Shown piece after piece: positions 1 to 8,742 of a stretch of DNA of 64,000 nucleotides (position 1 is its first letter; each line of letters begins with the position of its first letter). The stretch lies in NCBI RefSeq assembly GCF_029522115.1, contig NZ_JAKWFK010000003.1:467569-531568 (forward strand), read 5' to 3'. Origin of the DNA: Trinickia sp. Y13 (GTDB lineage Bacteria; Pseudomonadota; Gammaproteobacteria; Burkholderiales; Burkholderiaceae). Position numbers and translations under genes: made by a program. The notes beneath the pieces were generated by a model. It saw only the letters and a list, made by a program, of their open reading frames with translations, did no database searches and was not told the origin of the DNA.

Positions 1-1403
1 ATGGCGCGGGCAAGTCGACGCTGGTGTCGCTTTTGACCGGGCTGCGCAAGCCCGATCAAGGCGAGATCCGGTTCGGCGGCGAGTTGGCGCCGCCGATCTC
101 CGATCGCGACGCTTGGCGCGAGCGCGTGGCGTGCGTCTATCAGCATTCCACCGTCATTCCCGAGCTGAGCGTCGCCGAGAACTTGTTCGTGAATCGGCAG
201 CCGACGCGCGGCGGAATCATCGATTGGCGCGCGATGCGGCGGGAAGCGCGCGCGCTGCTCGACCATTGGCGCATCGATGTGCGCGAGGACACGCGTTGCG
301 GCGACTTGGGCGTCGAAGCGCGGCAACTCGTGGAGATCGCCCGCGCGTTGTCGCACGGCGCACGGTTCATCATTCTCGACGAACCCACGGCGCAGCTCGA
401 CGGCGATGAGATCAAGCGGCTCTTTGATCGCATCGAGGGACTGCAGCGCGAGGGCGTAACGTTCCTGTTCATTTCGCATCATCTGCAAGAGGTCTATGAG
501 ATTTGCCAGGCCGTCACCGTGTTGCGAGATGCTCGCCGGATCCTGACGGCGGGCGTCGAGCAACTGCCGCGCGAGGCGCTGATCGAAGCCATGACGGGCG
601 AAGCGGGCGGGGTCGCGCGGGACGATGCGTCGCGGCGCGCGCCGCTCGGCGATGCGCCGCTTGCGCTAGAAGTCGACGCGCTTTGCGGCGAGGGCTTCCA
701 CGACGTTTCGTTGAGCGTGCGGCGAGGCGAAGTCATCGGCCTCACCGGAGCGACGAGCAGCGGACGCACGAGCGTGGCCGAAGCCATCGCCGGGCTGCGG
801 CGCCCGCGCAAGGGAGCGGTGCGCGTGTTCGGCGAGCGGGCGGGCGCGGGCGTGTCGCTGCCTTATGGCGACGTGCCCGCCGCGCTCGACGCGGGCATCG
901 GGTGCGTGCCGAAGGACCGCCATCGAGAAGGACTCGTGCTGTCGCAATCGATCGCCGAAAACGCGACGATGACGCTTGCCCGGCGGCTGGCGTCGTTCGG
1001 TCTGGCGCCGCCTTCGGTCAAGGCGCGGCTCGCACGCGAGGCGATCGACGCCCTCGGCATCGTGGCGCCAGGCCCGCTTGCGCCGGTGTCGGGGCTCTCG
1101 GGCGGCAATCAGCAAAAAGTCGTCATGGCGCGGGCGCTTGCCACCGATCCGCGCGTCCTGGTTCTGATCGACCCGACGGCCGGCGTCGACGTCAAATCGA
1201 AGGAAGCGTTGCTCGCCATGGCCGAGCGCGCGCGCAACGAAGGGCGGGCAGTCATCGTGTCGAGCGGCGAGCTCGACGATTTGCGCGGCTGCGACCGTGT
1301 CCTCGTCATGTTTCGCGGACGCATCGTCCAAGCGTTTGCGGCCGGTTGGGCCGATCACGAATTGATCGCATCAATTGAAGGAGTCGATCTGAATGAAGCC
1401 TAG
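1..1403 (+). CDS. Sugar ABC transporter ATP-binding protein, RbsA-like (5' partial)
   Basis: Tandem-domain ATPase that energises a ribose-type (CUT2) sugar importer at the inner membrane. The reading frame is open to the left edge and the first visible residues are a Walker A motif (GAGKST at bases 3-20), so only a short N-terminus is missing. The first nucleotide-binding domain has Walker B ILDEPT but a poor signature (LGVEARQ). The second has a clear LSGGNQQK signature, a degenerate Walker A (GATSSGRTS) and a Walker B reading LIDPT at 1164-1178 in place of LDEPT. RbsA-family proteins usually have one competent ATP site, so the pattern is plausible. The 3' end overlaps the permease start by 11 bases. 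The binding protein is probably upstream, outside the window. Confidence 0.92.
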   Translation, partial: GAGKSTLVSLLTGLRKPDQGEIRFGGELAPPISDRDAWRERVACVYQHSTVIPELSVAENLFVNRQPTRGGIIDWRAMRREARALLDHWRIDVREDTRCGDLGVEARQLVEIARALSHGARFIILDEPTAQLDGDEIKRLFDRIEGLQREGVTFLFISHHLQEVYEICQAVTVLRDARRILTAGVEQLPREALIEAMTGEAGGVARDDASRRAPLGDAPLALEVDALCGEGFHDVSLSVRRGEVIGLTGATSSGRTSVAEAIAGLRRPRKGAVRVFGERAGAGVSLPYGDVPAALDAGIGCVPKDRHREGLVLSQSIAENATMTLARRLASFGLAPPSVKARLAREAIDALGIVAPGPLAPVSGLSGGNQQKVVMARALATDPRVLVLIDPTAGVDVKSKEALLAMAERARNEGRAVIVSSGELDDLRGCDRVLVMFRGRIVQAFAAGWADHELIASIEGVDLNEA

Positions 1404-2433
1404 TTTCTCGAGCCCAGGGGCGCAGCCACGCGCGGCCGCCTTCGCCGTCGCGGGCGCCGCACGGGCGCATGGATCCCGGTTGGATTTGGCGCGCTGGCGC
1501 GATTTAGCGTTGTTGCCCGCACTGGTGCTGTTGATCGCGATCGGCGCCTGGATCAGTCCGAGCTTTCTCACGCGAGCCAATCTCATCAGCGTGCTCGGTG
1601 CATCGGCTGCGCTGGCGTTGGTCGTTCTGGCCGAATCGTTGATCGTCATCGTCGGCAAATTCGATCTGTCGCTCGAATCGACCGTCGGTTTCGCCCCAGC
1701 CCTGGGCGCGATGCTCGTGATGCCGGCGGCCTCTGCCGGCTTCGGCTGGCAGTGGCCGGCGGCGGCGGGCCTATGCGTGATCGTCGCGGTGGGCGCGCTG
1801 ATCGGCTGGGTCAACGGCTTGCTCGTCGTGCGCTTGCGCCTGAACGCGTTCATCGTGACGCTCGCCATGCTGATCGTCTTGCGCGGTATGCTGGTTGGCG
1901 CGACCAAAGGCGGGACGCTGTTCGACATGCCGCCTTCGTTTTTCGCGTTGGCCACCGTGACCGTGCTGGGGTTGCCGCTGTCGGTATGGCTCGCGGCTGT
2001 CGCGTTTGCCGTTGCCGCCTTCGTGCTGCGCTATCACCGCATCGGCCGCGCGCTTTATGCGATCGGCGGCAATGCGCAGGCGGCGCGGGCAGCCGGTATT
2101 CGCGTGGAGCGCATCGTTTGGGGCGTGTTCGTGCTCGGTAGCGCGCTGGCCTCGATCGGCGGGATCGTGGTGACGGGGTATGTGGGCGCGATCAACGCCA
2201 ATCAAGGCAACGGCATGATCTTCACGGTGTTCGCCGCGGCCGTGATCGGCGGCATCTCGCTCGACGGCGGCAAGGGAACGATGCTCGGTGCGTTGACCGG
2301 CGTGTTGTTGCTCGGCGTCGTGCAAAACTTGCTGACGCTCGCGCAAGTGCCGTCGTTTTGGATTCAAGCGATTTACGGCGCCATCATTCTGGGTTCGTTG
2401 ATGATTGCCCGTTTGGCCGGCAGCCAGGAGTAA
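1393..2433 (+). CDS. Sugar ABC transporter permease, RbsC-like
   Basis: Integral membrane permease of a CUT2 sugar importer, 346 residues. After a polar N-terminus of about 35 residues it alternates hydrophobic helices and short loops, and carries the family pattern ending GNAQAARAAGIRVERI followed by GGISLDGGKGTMLGA. A strong AAGGAG sits nine bases before the ATG, inside the end of the ATPase gene, so the two are translationally linked. Position between the ATPase and sugar-acid catabolic genes suggests it imports the sugar those enzymes degrade; the substrate cannot be read from the sequence. Confidence 0.92.
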   Translation: MKPSFSSPGAQPRAAAFAVAGAARAHGSRLDLARWRDLALLPALVLLIAIGAWISPSFLTRANLISVLGASAALALVVLAESLIVIVGKFDLSLESTVGFAPALGAMLVMPAASAGFGWQWPAAAGLCVIVAVGALIGWVNGLLVVRLRLNAFIVTLAMLIVLRGMLVGATKGGTLFDMPPSFFALATVTVLGLPLSVWLAAVAFAVAAFVLRYHRIGRALYAIGGNAQAARAAGIRVERIVWGVFVLGSALASIGGIVVTGYVGAINANQGNGMIFTVFAAAVIGGISLDGGKGTMLGALTGVLLLGVVQNLLTLAQVPSFWIQAIYGAIILGSLMIARLAGSQE

Positions 2434-2439
2434 GGGACC

Positions 2440-2757
2440 ATGACGCTCGACTCGCGGCTGCTGCTGCTCTGTCCCGACGACAATTGCTTGATCGCCGCAA
2501 CCACGCTCGAGGCGGGCGCCGTGGTGGACATCGAGGGCGAGCGCGTTGCGCTTGCGACGACGATCTCCCTCGGGCACAAGCTCGCGCGCCGTGCGTTGAG
2601 CGCGGGCGAGAAGGTCCTGCGCTACGGCGCGCCGATCGGTCATGTCACGTGCAACGTCGTCAAGGGCGGGCATCTGCATACGCACAATCTCGAAAGCGAT
2701 TATTTGCCTACTTACACGCTCGACGAGGGCCATGCCTTCGTCGGACACGACGATTGA
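2440..2757 (+). CDS. UxaA-family dehydratase, SAF-domain small subunit
   Basis: A 105-residue protein equivalent to the N-terminal SAF domain of altronate dehydratase UxaA. His residues in LGHKLA and HTHNLES fit the family. It starts six bases after the permease stop and is followed 22 bases later by the large subunit. In E. coli UxaA both domains are one polypeptide of about 495 residues; here they are separate genes. The same split is known in the Campylobacter jejuni fucose locus (Cj0482/Cj0483). With the AKR, SDR and FAH genes downstream, the pair is inferred to dehydrate a sugar acid such as L-fuconate to its 2-keto-3-deoxy acid. Confidence 0.85.
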   Translation: MTLDSRLLLLCPDDNCLIAATTLEAGAVVDIEGERVALATTISLGHKLARRALSAGEKVLRYGAPIGHVTCNVVKGGHLHTHNLESDYLPTYTLDEGHAFVGHDD

Positions 2758-2779
2758 CCTACTGTCAGCGGAAACGAAT

Positions 2780-4135
2780 ATGAACGAGATCCCATCCGAC
2801 GCCGCGCCGCTTCTCGGCTATCTGCGGCAAGACGGGCGCAAGGGGATACGCAATGTCGTCGCCGTTGCGTATCTGGTGGAATGCGCGCATCACGTCGCAC
2901 GTGAAATCGTGACGCAATTCGCGCCGCGCTTGATGCATGCCGGCGCCGATGTTGCGGCGGACGAAGAAGCCGATGGGCAAGCCGACGGCCTATCCGCTGC
3001 CGATTTCGATTCGGTCAACGCCCACGATGCGGCGCCGGAAGTCCACTTGATCGGCTTTCCGGGTTGCTATCCCAACGCCTATGCGCAGAAGATGCTCGCG
3101 CGCATCGCGACCCACCCGAACGTCGGCGCGGTGCTGTTCGTCTCGCTTGGCTGCGAGAGCATGAACAAACACTTCCTGGTCGATACCGTGCGCGAAAGCG
3201 GCCGGCCTGTCGAAGTGCTGACGATTCAGGAAACCGGCGGCACGCGCAGCACCATCATGCGCGGCGTCGATTGGGTGCGGCGCGCTCGGCGCACGCTCGC
3301 TCAGATGCGCCCAGTGCCGATGCGCTTTGACGAGTTGGTCGTCGGCACCGTGTGCGGGGGCTCGGACAGCACGAGCGGCATCACGGCCAATCCCGCGGTA
3401 GGGCGCGCGTTCGATGCGATGATCGAGCGCGGCGCAGCCTGCGTGTTCGAGGAAACGGGCGAGCTCGTGGGCTGCGAGCATCATATGAAGTCGCGCGCGG
3501 CGCGCGCGGAACTGGGCGAGGCCATCGTGGCCTGTGTCGAGAAGGCAGCGCGCTACTACACGATCATGGGGCATGGCAGCTTCGCGGTCGGCAACGCGGA
3601 CGGCGGTTTGACGACGCAGGAAGAGAAATCGCTCGGCGCCTATGCGAAGAGCGGGGCGTCGCCCATCGTCGGCATCGTCAAACCCGGGGACATTCCCCCG
3701 ACGGGTGGCCTGTACTTGCTCGACGTCGTGCCCGACGGCGAGCCGCGGTTCGGTTTCCCGAACATCAGCGACAACGCCGAGATCGGCGAACTCATCGCTT
3801 GCGGCTGCCACGTCATCCTCTTCACGACCGGGCGCGGCTCGGTCGTCGGCTCCGCCGTTTCGCCCGTGATCAAGATTTGCGCGAACCCGGCCACGTATCG
3901 CAATTTGTCGGGCGATATGGATGTCGACGCGGGCCGCATCCTCGAAGGACGCGCATCGCTCGACGCGGTCGGCCGCGAGATTTTCGAGGCGACGCTCGCG
4001 CTCGGGCGCGGCGAGCGCTCGAAATCGGAACTGCTCGGCCATCAGGAGTTCATCTTGACCTACAAGGCGTTCGAACCAATCGGCCCCGGCTGCTTGCCGA
4101 TCGTCCGGGCGGCCCCCGTGCAGGCGGGCGCATGA
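2780..4135 (+). CDS. UxaA-family dehydratase, large catalytic subunit
   Basis: A 451-residue protein matching the C-terminal domain of UxaA/GarD sugar-acid dehydratases, iron-dependent enzymes of carbohydrate acid breakdown. Family features are the early GYLRQDGRKGIRN, the glycine-rich GNADGGLTTQEEKSLGAYAKSG region and FTTGRGSVVG near the C-terminus. I chose the ATG at 2780 because homologous sequence begins there (MNEIPSDAAPLLGYL); the longer open frame to 2642 only overlaps the SAF gene in another frame. Its TGA overlaps the next ATG (ATGA at 4132). Altronate, galactarate or fuconate are all possible substrates from the fold alone; context favours a fuconate-like acid. Confidence 0.88.
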   Translation: MNEIPSDAAPLLGYLRQDGRKGIRNVVAVAYLVECAHHVAREIVTQFAPRLMHAGADVAADEEADGQADGLSAADFDSVNAHDAAPEVHLIGFPGCYPNAYAQKMLARIATHPNVGAVLFVSLGCESMNKHFLVDTVRESGRPVEVLTIQETGGTRSTIMRGVDWVRRARRTLAQMRPVPMRFDELVVGTVCGGSDSTSGITANPAVGRAFDAMIERGAACVFEETGELVGCEHHMKSRAARAELGEAIVACVEKAARYYTIMGHGSFAVGNADGGLTTQEEKSLGAYAKSGASPIVGIVKPGDIPPTGGLYLLDVVPDGEPRFGFPNISDNAEIGELIACGCHVILFTTGRGSVVGSAVSPVIKICANPATYRNLSGDMDVDAGRILEGRASLDAVGREIFEATLALGRGERSKSELLGHQEFILTYKAFEPIGPGCLPIVRAAPVQAGA

Positions 4136-5205
4136 GCACGGGCGCAGGCACGGCGGTGGGCGCGCGCCGCCGAATCGGCCGCACTTCGCTCGAAGTCACG
4201 GCGCTCGGGCTCGGTTGCGCGGGGCTAGGCGGCTTGTATCGTGATGTCGACGAGGCCGATGCGCGCGCGACCATCGATGCCGCCTGGGAAGCCGGCATTC
4301 GCTTGTTCGACACGGCGCCGTACTATGGCTACACGAAAAGCGAGCATCGCGTCGGCGCGGCGCTGCGCGAGCGTGAGCGCGATACGTTCGTGCTTTGCAC
4401 GAAGGCGGGGCGGATCATGCTGCCCGATCGCGGCGCATCGGCGCGCGCACCGCGCGACGGTTGGGCGCATCCGCTGCCGTTCACGCCCGTTTTCGACTAC
4501 ACGTACGACGGCATCCTGCGCTCGTTCGACGATAGCCTGCAGCGGCTCGGCATGGCGCGCATCGACATCTTGCTCGTGCACGACATCGGCGCGCTCACGC
4601 ACGGCGAGCAAAGCGCGCACTATTGGCGGCAATTGAGCGAAGGCGGCTTCAAAGCGCTCGACGAGCTGCGCGCTGGCGGCGCGGTGCGGGCCGTGGGACT
4701 AGGCGTGAATGAGGCGGGCGCGGTGCTCGACGCGATGCGCGAGTTCGAGATCGACTGTGCACTGTTGGCCGGCCGCTACACGCTGCTCGAGCAGCGGAGC
4801 CTCGACACCCTGCTGCCCGAGTGCGCGCGGCGCGGCGTGTCGATGCTCGTGGGCGGCGCATTCAATTCGGGCATCCTCGCGCGCGGCGTTCGGCATCTGC
4901 GGGAGGCCGGCGGGGACGCTTCGAGCGCGCTCAAATTCAATTACGGAAGCGCGCCAGCCGAGGTGATCGAACGCGTCGCGCGGATCGAGGCGCTTTGCGA
5001 TGCCCATGGCGTTGCGCTCCCGAGCGCCGCCTTGCGCTTTCCGTATGCGCACGAGGCAGTCGCAAGCGTGCTGACGGGCGCCAGCAGCGTAGCCGAGTTG
5101 CGAAGCAGCGTCGAGGCGTTCACGACGCCGACTCCCGGCGAGCTCTGGTCCGCGTTGCGCGCCGAAGGTTTGTTGGATCCGAGATCGCCCACGCCGAGCG
5201 CGTGA
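4132..5205 (+). CDS. Aldo/keto reductase, D-threo-aldose (L-fucose) 1-dehydrogenase-like
   Basis: A 357-residue aldo/keto reductase with the tetrad D60, Y65, K91 and H150 (contexts LFDTAPYYG, LCTKAG, LLVHD). It belongs to the group annotated as D-threo-aldose 1-dehydrogenase, enzymes that oxidise L-fucose, D-arabinose or L-xylose at C1 with NAD(P) to the lactone. It overlaps the dehydratase stop by four bases (ATGA), so the two are translated together. It would supply the first oxidation of the pathway, but no lactonase is visible in the window; that gene may lie upstream or hydrolysis may be spontaneous. Confidence 0.88.
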   Translation: MSTGAGTAVGARRRIGRTSLEVTALGLGCAGLGGLYRDVDEADARATIDAAWEAGIRLFDTAPYYGYTKSEHRVGAALRERERDTFVLCTKAGRIMLPDRGASARAPRDGWAHPLPFTPVFDYTYDGILRSFDDSLQRLGMARIDILLVHDIGALTHGEQSAHYWRQLSEGGFKALDELRAGGAVRAVGLGVNEAGAVLDAMREFEIDCALLAGRYTLLEQRSLDTLLPECARRGVSMLVGGAFNSGILARGVRHLREAGGDASSALKFNYGSAPAEVIERVARIEALCDAHGVALPSAALRFPYAHEAVASVLTGASSVAELRSSVEAFTTPTPGELWSALRAEGLLDPRSPTPSA

Positions 5206-5304
5206 CGCCACGTCAGCGTGGATCGCGCCGCGCGCGTGTAGACGGTTCGCGGCGGTGCCCATGCTAGCCTTTGATAGCTTCCTTTCGACGGAGTGTTGCA
5301 AACA

Positions 5305-6081
5305 ATGACCGCCATCGCCACGAGTTTTCCCGCGTCGCCGGCCACGCGCCTGGCAGGCAAGACCGCGCTCGTCACGGCCGCTGCCCAGGGCATTGGCCGC
5401 GCCTGCGCCGAGCGCCTCGCCCAAGAGGGCGCTCGGGTCGTCGCCACCGATATCCGGCTCGATATGCTCGCGCAAGCGCCGTTTGAAGCGCGCGCGCTCG
5501 ACGTGCGCGACGGCGCGGCGATCACGGCGCTGGCCGAAGAGATCGGCTGCGTCGACGTGCTGGTCAACTGCGCCGGCTTCGTTCATGCCGGTAGCATCTT
5601 GGAATGCGACGAAGCCGACTGGGATTTTTCGTTCGATCTGAACGTGAAGTCGATGTATCGGACAATACGAACGTTTCTGCCGGGCATGCTCGAGCGTGGC
5701 GGCGGTTCGATCGTGAACCTCGCGTCGGCAGCCTCGAGCGTGAAGGGCGTGCCCAACCGTTTCGTCTACGGCACGACGAAAGCGGCCGTGATCGGGCTCA
5801 CGAAGGCCGTGGCCGCCGATTTCGTCACGCGCGGCGTGCGCTGCAATGCCATTTGCCCCGGCACCGTGGCGTCCCCCTCGCTAACCGCACGCATCGCGGA
5901 GCAAGCGCAGGCGCAGGGCAAGAGCGTGGCCGACGTCGAGGCCGCATTCATCGCCCGGCAACCGATGGGGCGTATCGGGCGGCCCGAGGAAATCGCGGCG
6001 TTGGCCGCCTACTTGGCCTCGGACGAAGCGGCATTCACCACGGGGCAGATTCATCTGATCGACGGCGGCTGGTCGAACTGA
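5305..6081 (+). CDS. SDR-family oxidoreductase (2-keto-3-deoxy sugar acid dehydrogenase-like)
   Basis: Classical short-chain dehydrogenase of 258 residues: cofactor motif TAAAQGIG, NCAG, catalytic YGTTK (Y155/K159) and the PG motif ICPGTV. The NTD-like TDIRLD after beta-2 suggests NAD preference. I chose the ATG at 5305, eleven bases after GGAG; a GTG at 5293 lies inside that ribosome-binding site. It sits between the aldose dehydrogenase and an FAH hydrolase, where fucose-type loci carry 2-keto-3-deoxy-L-fuconate 4-dehydrogenase. That assignment rests on context. Confidence 0.88.
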   Translation: MTAIATSFPASPATRLAGKTALVTAAAQGIGRACAERLAQEGARVVATDIRLDMLAQAPFEARALDVRDGAAITALAEEIGCVDVLVNCAGFVHAGSILECDEADWDFSFDLNVKSMYRTIRTFLPGMLERGGGSIVNLASAASSVKGVPNRFVYGTTKAAVIGLTKAVAADFVTRGVRCNAICPGTVASPSLTARIAEQAQAQGKSVADVEAAFIARQPMGRIGRPEEIAALAAYLASDEAAFTTGQIHLIDGGWSN

Positions 6082-6129
6082 GCGAGCCATGCCTGCCGCG
6101 TTTTATCCATCTTGAGGATTGAGTAATAC

Positions 6130-6978
6130 ATGAAACTTCTTCGCTATGGTCCCAAGGGCCAGGAAAAGCCCGGTCTGATCGACGCAGAGGGCATCGTGCG
6201 CGATCTGTCGTCGGTCGTCGACGATATTGCCGGAGACGTCCTATCGGACGCCGGACTCGCGCGCCTGCGCGCCCTCGATCCTTCGACGCTGCCGCGCGCC
6301 CCCGAGGGTGTGCGCTTGGGCGCTTGCGTCGGTCGCGTGGGCAAGATGGTTTGCATCGGCTTGAACTACGCCGATCACGCGGCCGAATCGAACCTGCCCA
6401 TTCCGACCGAACCCGTCGTCTTCAACAAATGGACCAGCGCGATCGTGGGCCCGAACGATGACGTGCACATTCCGCGCGGTTCGACCAAGACCGATTGGGA
6501 GGTCGAACTCGGGGTCGTCATCGGCAAGCCGTGCAAGTACGTGGAAGCGGCCGATGCGCTCAGCTACGTGGCCGGCTACTGCGTCGTCAACGACGTGTCG
6601 GAGCGCGAATGGCAGATCGAGCGCGGCGGACAATGGGACAAGGGCAAGGGCTTCGACACCTTCGGGCCGCTCGGGCCGTGGCTCGTGACGCGCGACGAAG
6701 TGCCCGACCCGCAGCAATTGGACTTGTGGCTCGAAGTGGACGGCCACCGCTATCAGAACGGCAATACGCGCACGATGATCTTCAGCGTCGCCGAGATCGT
6801 GGCTTATCTGAGCCAATGCATGAGCCTGCAGCCGGGCGACGTCATCTCGACAGGCACGCCACCGGGGGTCGGGCTCGGCATCAAGCCGACACCGGTCTAT
6901 CTAAAGGCGGGGCAGACGATGCGCTTGGGCATCGCCGGGCTCGGCGAACAGCGTCAGCGCACGGTCTCAGCCGAATAA
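6130..6978 (+). CDS. Fumarylacetoacetate hydrolase-family protein (2,4-diketo-3-deoxy sugar acid hydrolase-like)
   Basis: A 282-residue FAH-fold hydrolase. Metal ligands fit the family: the acidic pair in DWEVELGVVIG and the Asp in VVNDVSERE. FAH enzymes cleave a C-C bond in diketo acids. At the end of a fucose-type operon the expected reaction is 2,4-diketo-3-deoxy-L-fuconate to pyruvate plus lactate. It lies 48 bases after the SDR gene and is probably the last cistron; a GC-rich hairpin follows at 6999-7028. The same fold serves aromatic catabolism, so the substrate is inferred. Confidence 0.9.
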   Translation: MKLLRYGPKGQEKPGLIDAEGIVRDLSSVVDDIAGDVLSDAGLARLRALDPSTLPRAPEGVRLGACVGRVGKMVCIGLNYADHAAESNLPIPTEPVVFNKWTSAIVGPNDDVHIPRGSTKTDWEVELGVVIGKPCKYVEAADALSYVAGYCVVNDVSEREWQIERGGQWDKGKGFDTFGPLGPWLVTRDEVPDPQQLDLWLEVDGHRYQNGNTRTMIFSVAEIVAYLSQCMSLQPGDVISTGTPPGVGLGIKPTPVYLKAGQTMRLGIAGLGEQRQRTVSAE

Positions 6979-6998
6979 GCATTCGGTGGGGTCGGGTC

Positions 6999-7028
6999 GC
7001 TCGCGCGCGCCATGCCGTGCGCGCGAGC
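6999..7028. terminator. GC-rich hairpin between convergent genes
   Basis: A perfect 10-bp stem (GCTCGCGCGC with GCGCGCGAGC) and 10-base loop lie 21 bases after the FAH stop and before the convergent gene ending at 7061. There is no T-run, so it may be a weak or bidirectional terminator, or a 3' end stabiliser. Confidence 0.4.
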
Positions 7029-7060
7029 TGCAAGCTCGGCGCCGGGCGGCCGCCGCAGCA

Positions 7061-7429
7061 TCAGATGCTTTCATCGTCGGCAAATACGCTGTTCTCGGCC
7101 AAGGTCGCTTCTTCGTCCACGCACTGCACGTGCCAATGGCCGCGCGCCTTGATGCCGCACAATTGTGCGCCGCCCGTTTCACCCTCGAACGGGCCCTCGT
7201 CGCTCTCCAGATCGAACCCGGTCAGCTCGCAGATCGCCTCGTCGGCGCGCGGGCTGCACAGACGCGTCACGCCGCGCTGCGACGTCACGACGCCCCACGT
7301 CGGCAGATCCAGCCCGAAGTGGCTCTCGCGCGACCATTTGCGAGCGTCGCGATCGATCCACACGATCGCGTAGGCGCAAGGATTGAGTTCGTCGAACGTA
7401 CTGAGATGGATGGTGATGCGCATCGTCAT
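7061..7429 (-). CDS. Conserved-looking hypothetical protein, 122 aa
   Basis: I do not recognise a family. The ATG at 7429 follows a near-perfect GAGGAGG at ideal distance, which supports expression. The protein begins MTMRITIHLSTFDELNPCAY, has several Trp and Cys residues and an acidic C-terminus (VDEEATLAENSVFADDESI), and no signal peptide or membrane helix. It is probably a small soluble cytoplasmic protein. It is convergent with the sugar operon and divergent from the alcohol dehydrogenase at 7695. Confidence 0.7.
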   Translation of the reverse strand: MTMRITIHLSTFDELNPCAYAIVWIDRDARKWSRESHFGLDLPTWGVVTSQRGVTRLCSPRADEAICELTGFDLESDEGPFEGETGGAQLCGIKARGHWHVQCVDEEATLAENSVFADDESI

Positions 7430-7694
7430 GTCCTCCTCTTGCTGCGTTCGGTTCCGGTTCCGGTTCGGGATCCGGTTCGGTGATGGGTCCACCAGGCGCT
7501 GCCGGGCACGGGGCAGGCCGGCCGACTTCGCCCCGCCGTTGCCCACGATCGATGATCGCCCCATGTGCAACCTCGCGCCTTGCGTTGGGTCAAGAAGAGG
7601 CGGCCCGATTGCGCTGAAATGGACGAGGAACGCGTTTCGTGGGTAGACGAATGCGCGGTGCGCATGCGGGGCGAACGGAAAGGGAGACAGCGAT

Positions 7695-8684
7695 ATGCGA
7701 GCGATGGTGTACGACGGGCGTTCGCCCGTGCTGCAATTGCGCGAGTTGGCCGAGCCGCGGCCGGGACCCGGCCAGCTTTTGATCGAGGTGCATGCCTGCG
7801 GCGTTTGCCGCACCGATCTGCATGTGATCGACGGCGAGTTGACGCAGCCCAAGACGCCGCTCGTGCCGGGGCATGAAATCGCGGGCGTCGTGGCCGCGCT
7901 CGGCGACGGCGTGACGGGATTCGCCCTGGGCGACCGGGTAGGCGTGCCTTGGCTCGGCCATACGTGCGGGCATTGCGCCTATTGCGCGCGGGGCAAGGAA
8001 AATTTGTGCGATGCGCCGCAGTTCACGGGCTATACGATCGACGGCGGCTATGCCGAACGCACGGTCGCCGATAGCCGTTATTGCTTCCATTTGCCGGCGC
8101 GCTATTCCGACATCGAGGCGGCGCCGCTGCTGTGCGCCGGGTTGATCGGCCACCGGACCCTCTCGATGGCCGGCGATGCGCATCGGATCGGCCTCTACGG
8201 CTTCGGTGCGGCCGCGCACATCGTCGCGCAGGTGGCGCGGCATCAGGGGCGAGAAGTCTACGCGTTCACGCGTCCGGGCGACCTGGCGGCGCAAGCGCTC
8301 GCAAGGCGACTGGGCGCGCACTGGGCCGGCTCCAGCGCCGACCCGGCGCCCGCGCCGCTCGACGCCGCGCTCATTTTCGCGCCGGTCGGCGCGCTGGTGC
8401 CGGCGGCGTTACGGGCGGTGGTCAAAGGCGGGGTCGTCGTCTGCGGCGGAATTCATATGAGCGATATTCCGTCGTTCCCGTACGAGGACCTATGGGGCGA
8501 GCGCCGAATCGTCTCGGTGGCCAACCTTACGCGCGAGGACGGCCATGCGTTCATGCGGCTTGCCGAGAACATTGCGCTCCAGATCGAGACCACGGTCTAT
8601 CCGCTGGCCGAAGCGAACCGGGCGTTGGCCGATTTGCGGGAAGGGCGGCTATCGGGTGCGGCGGTGCTCGATGTCCGAGCGTAA
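7695..8684 (+). CDS. Zinc-dependent alcohol dehydrogenase
   Basis: A 329-residue medium-chain dehydrogenase. It has the catalytic zinc site in HACGVCRTDLH and GHEIAG, and the structural zinc cysteines in CGHCAYCARGKENLC. The nucleotide-binding region LYGFGAAAH replaces the usual GxGxxG. Such enzymes interconvert alcohols and aldehydes with NAD(P). It starts with GGGAGAC upstream. The FNR-type regulator gene is convergent just downstream; oxygen control of this gene is possible, but no FNR box was found in front of it. Confidence 0.88.
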   Translation: MRAMVYDGRSPVLQLRELAEPRPGPGQLLIEVHACGVCRTDLHVIDGELTQPKTPLVPGHEIAGVVAALGDGVTGFALGDRVGVPWLGHTCGHCAYCARGKENLCDAPQFTGYTIDGGYAERTVADSRYCFHLPARYSDIEAAPLLCAGLIGHRTLSMAGDAHRIGLYGFGAAAHIVAQVARHQGREVYAFTRPGDLAAQALARRLGAHWAGSSADPAPAPLDAALIFAPVGALVPAALRAVVKGGVVVCGGIHMSDIPSFPYEDLWGERRIVSVANLTREDGHAFMRLAENIALQIETTVYPLAEANRALADLREGRLSGAAVLDVRA

Positions 8685-8742
8685 AGGCGCTTCCGAGTCT
8701 TCGGTGCGCTTGCCGGGCGCTTGCAGGCGCCACGAGCGCCTC

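Noticed and set aside
3352..4131. Open frame extending the aldo/keto reductase N-terminally through the dehydratase gene.
   Set aside because: Arg-rich shadow sequence; AKR homology begins after the ATG at 4132, which overlaps the dehydratase stop.
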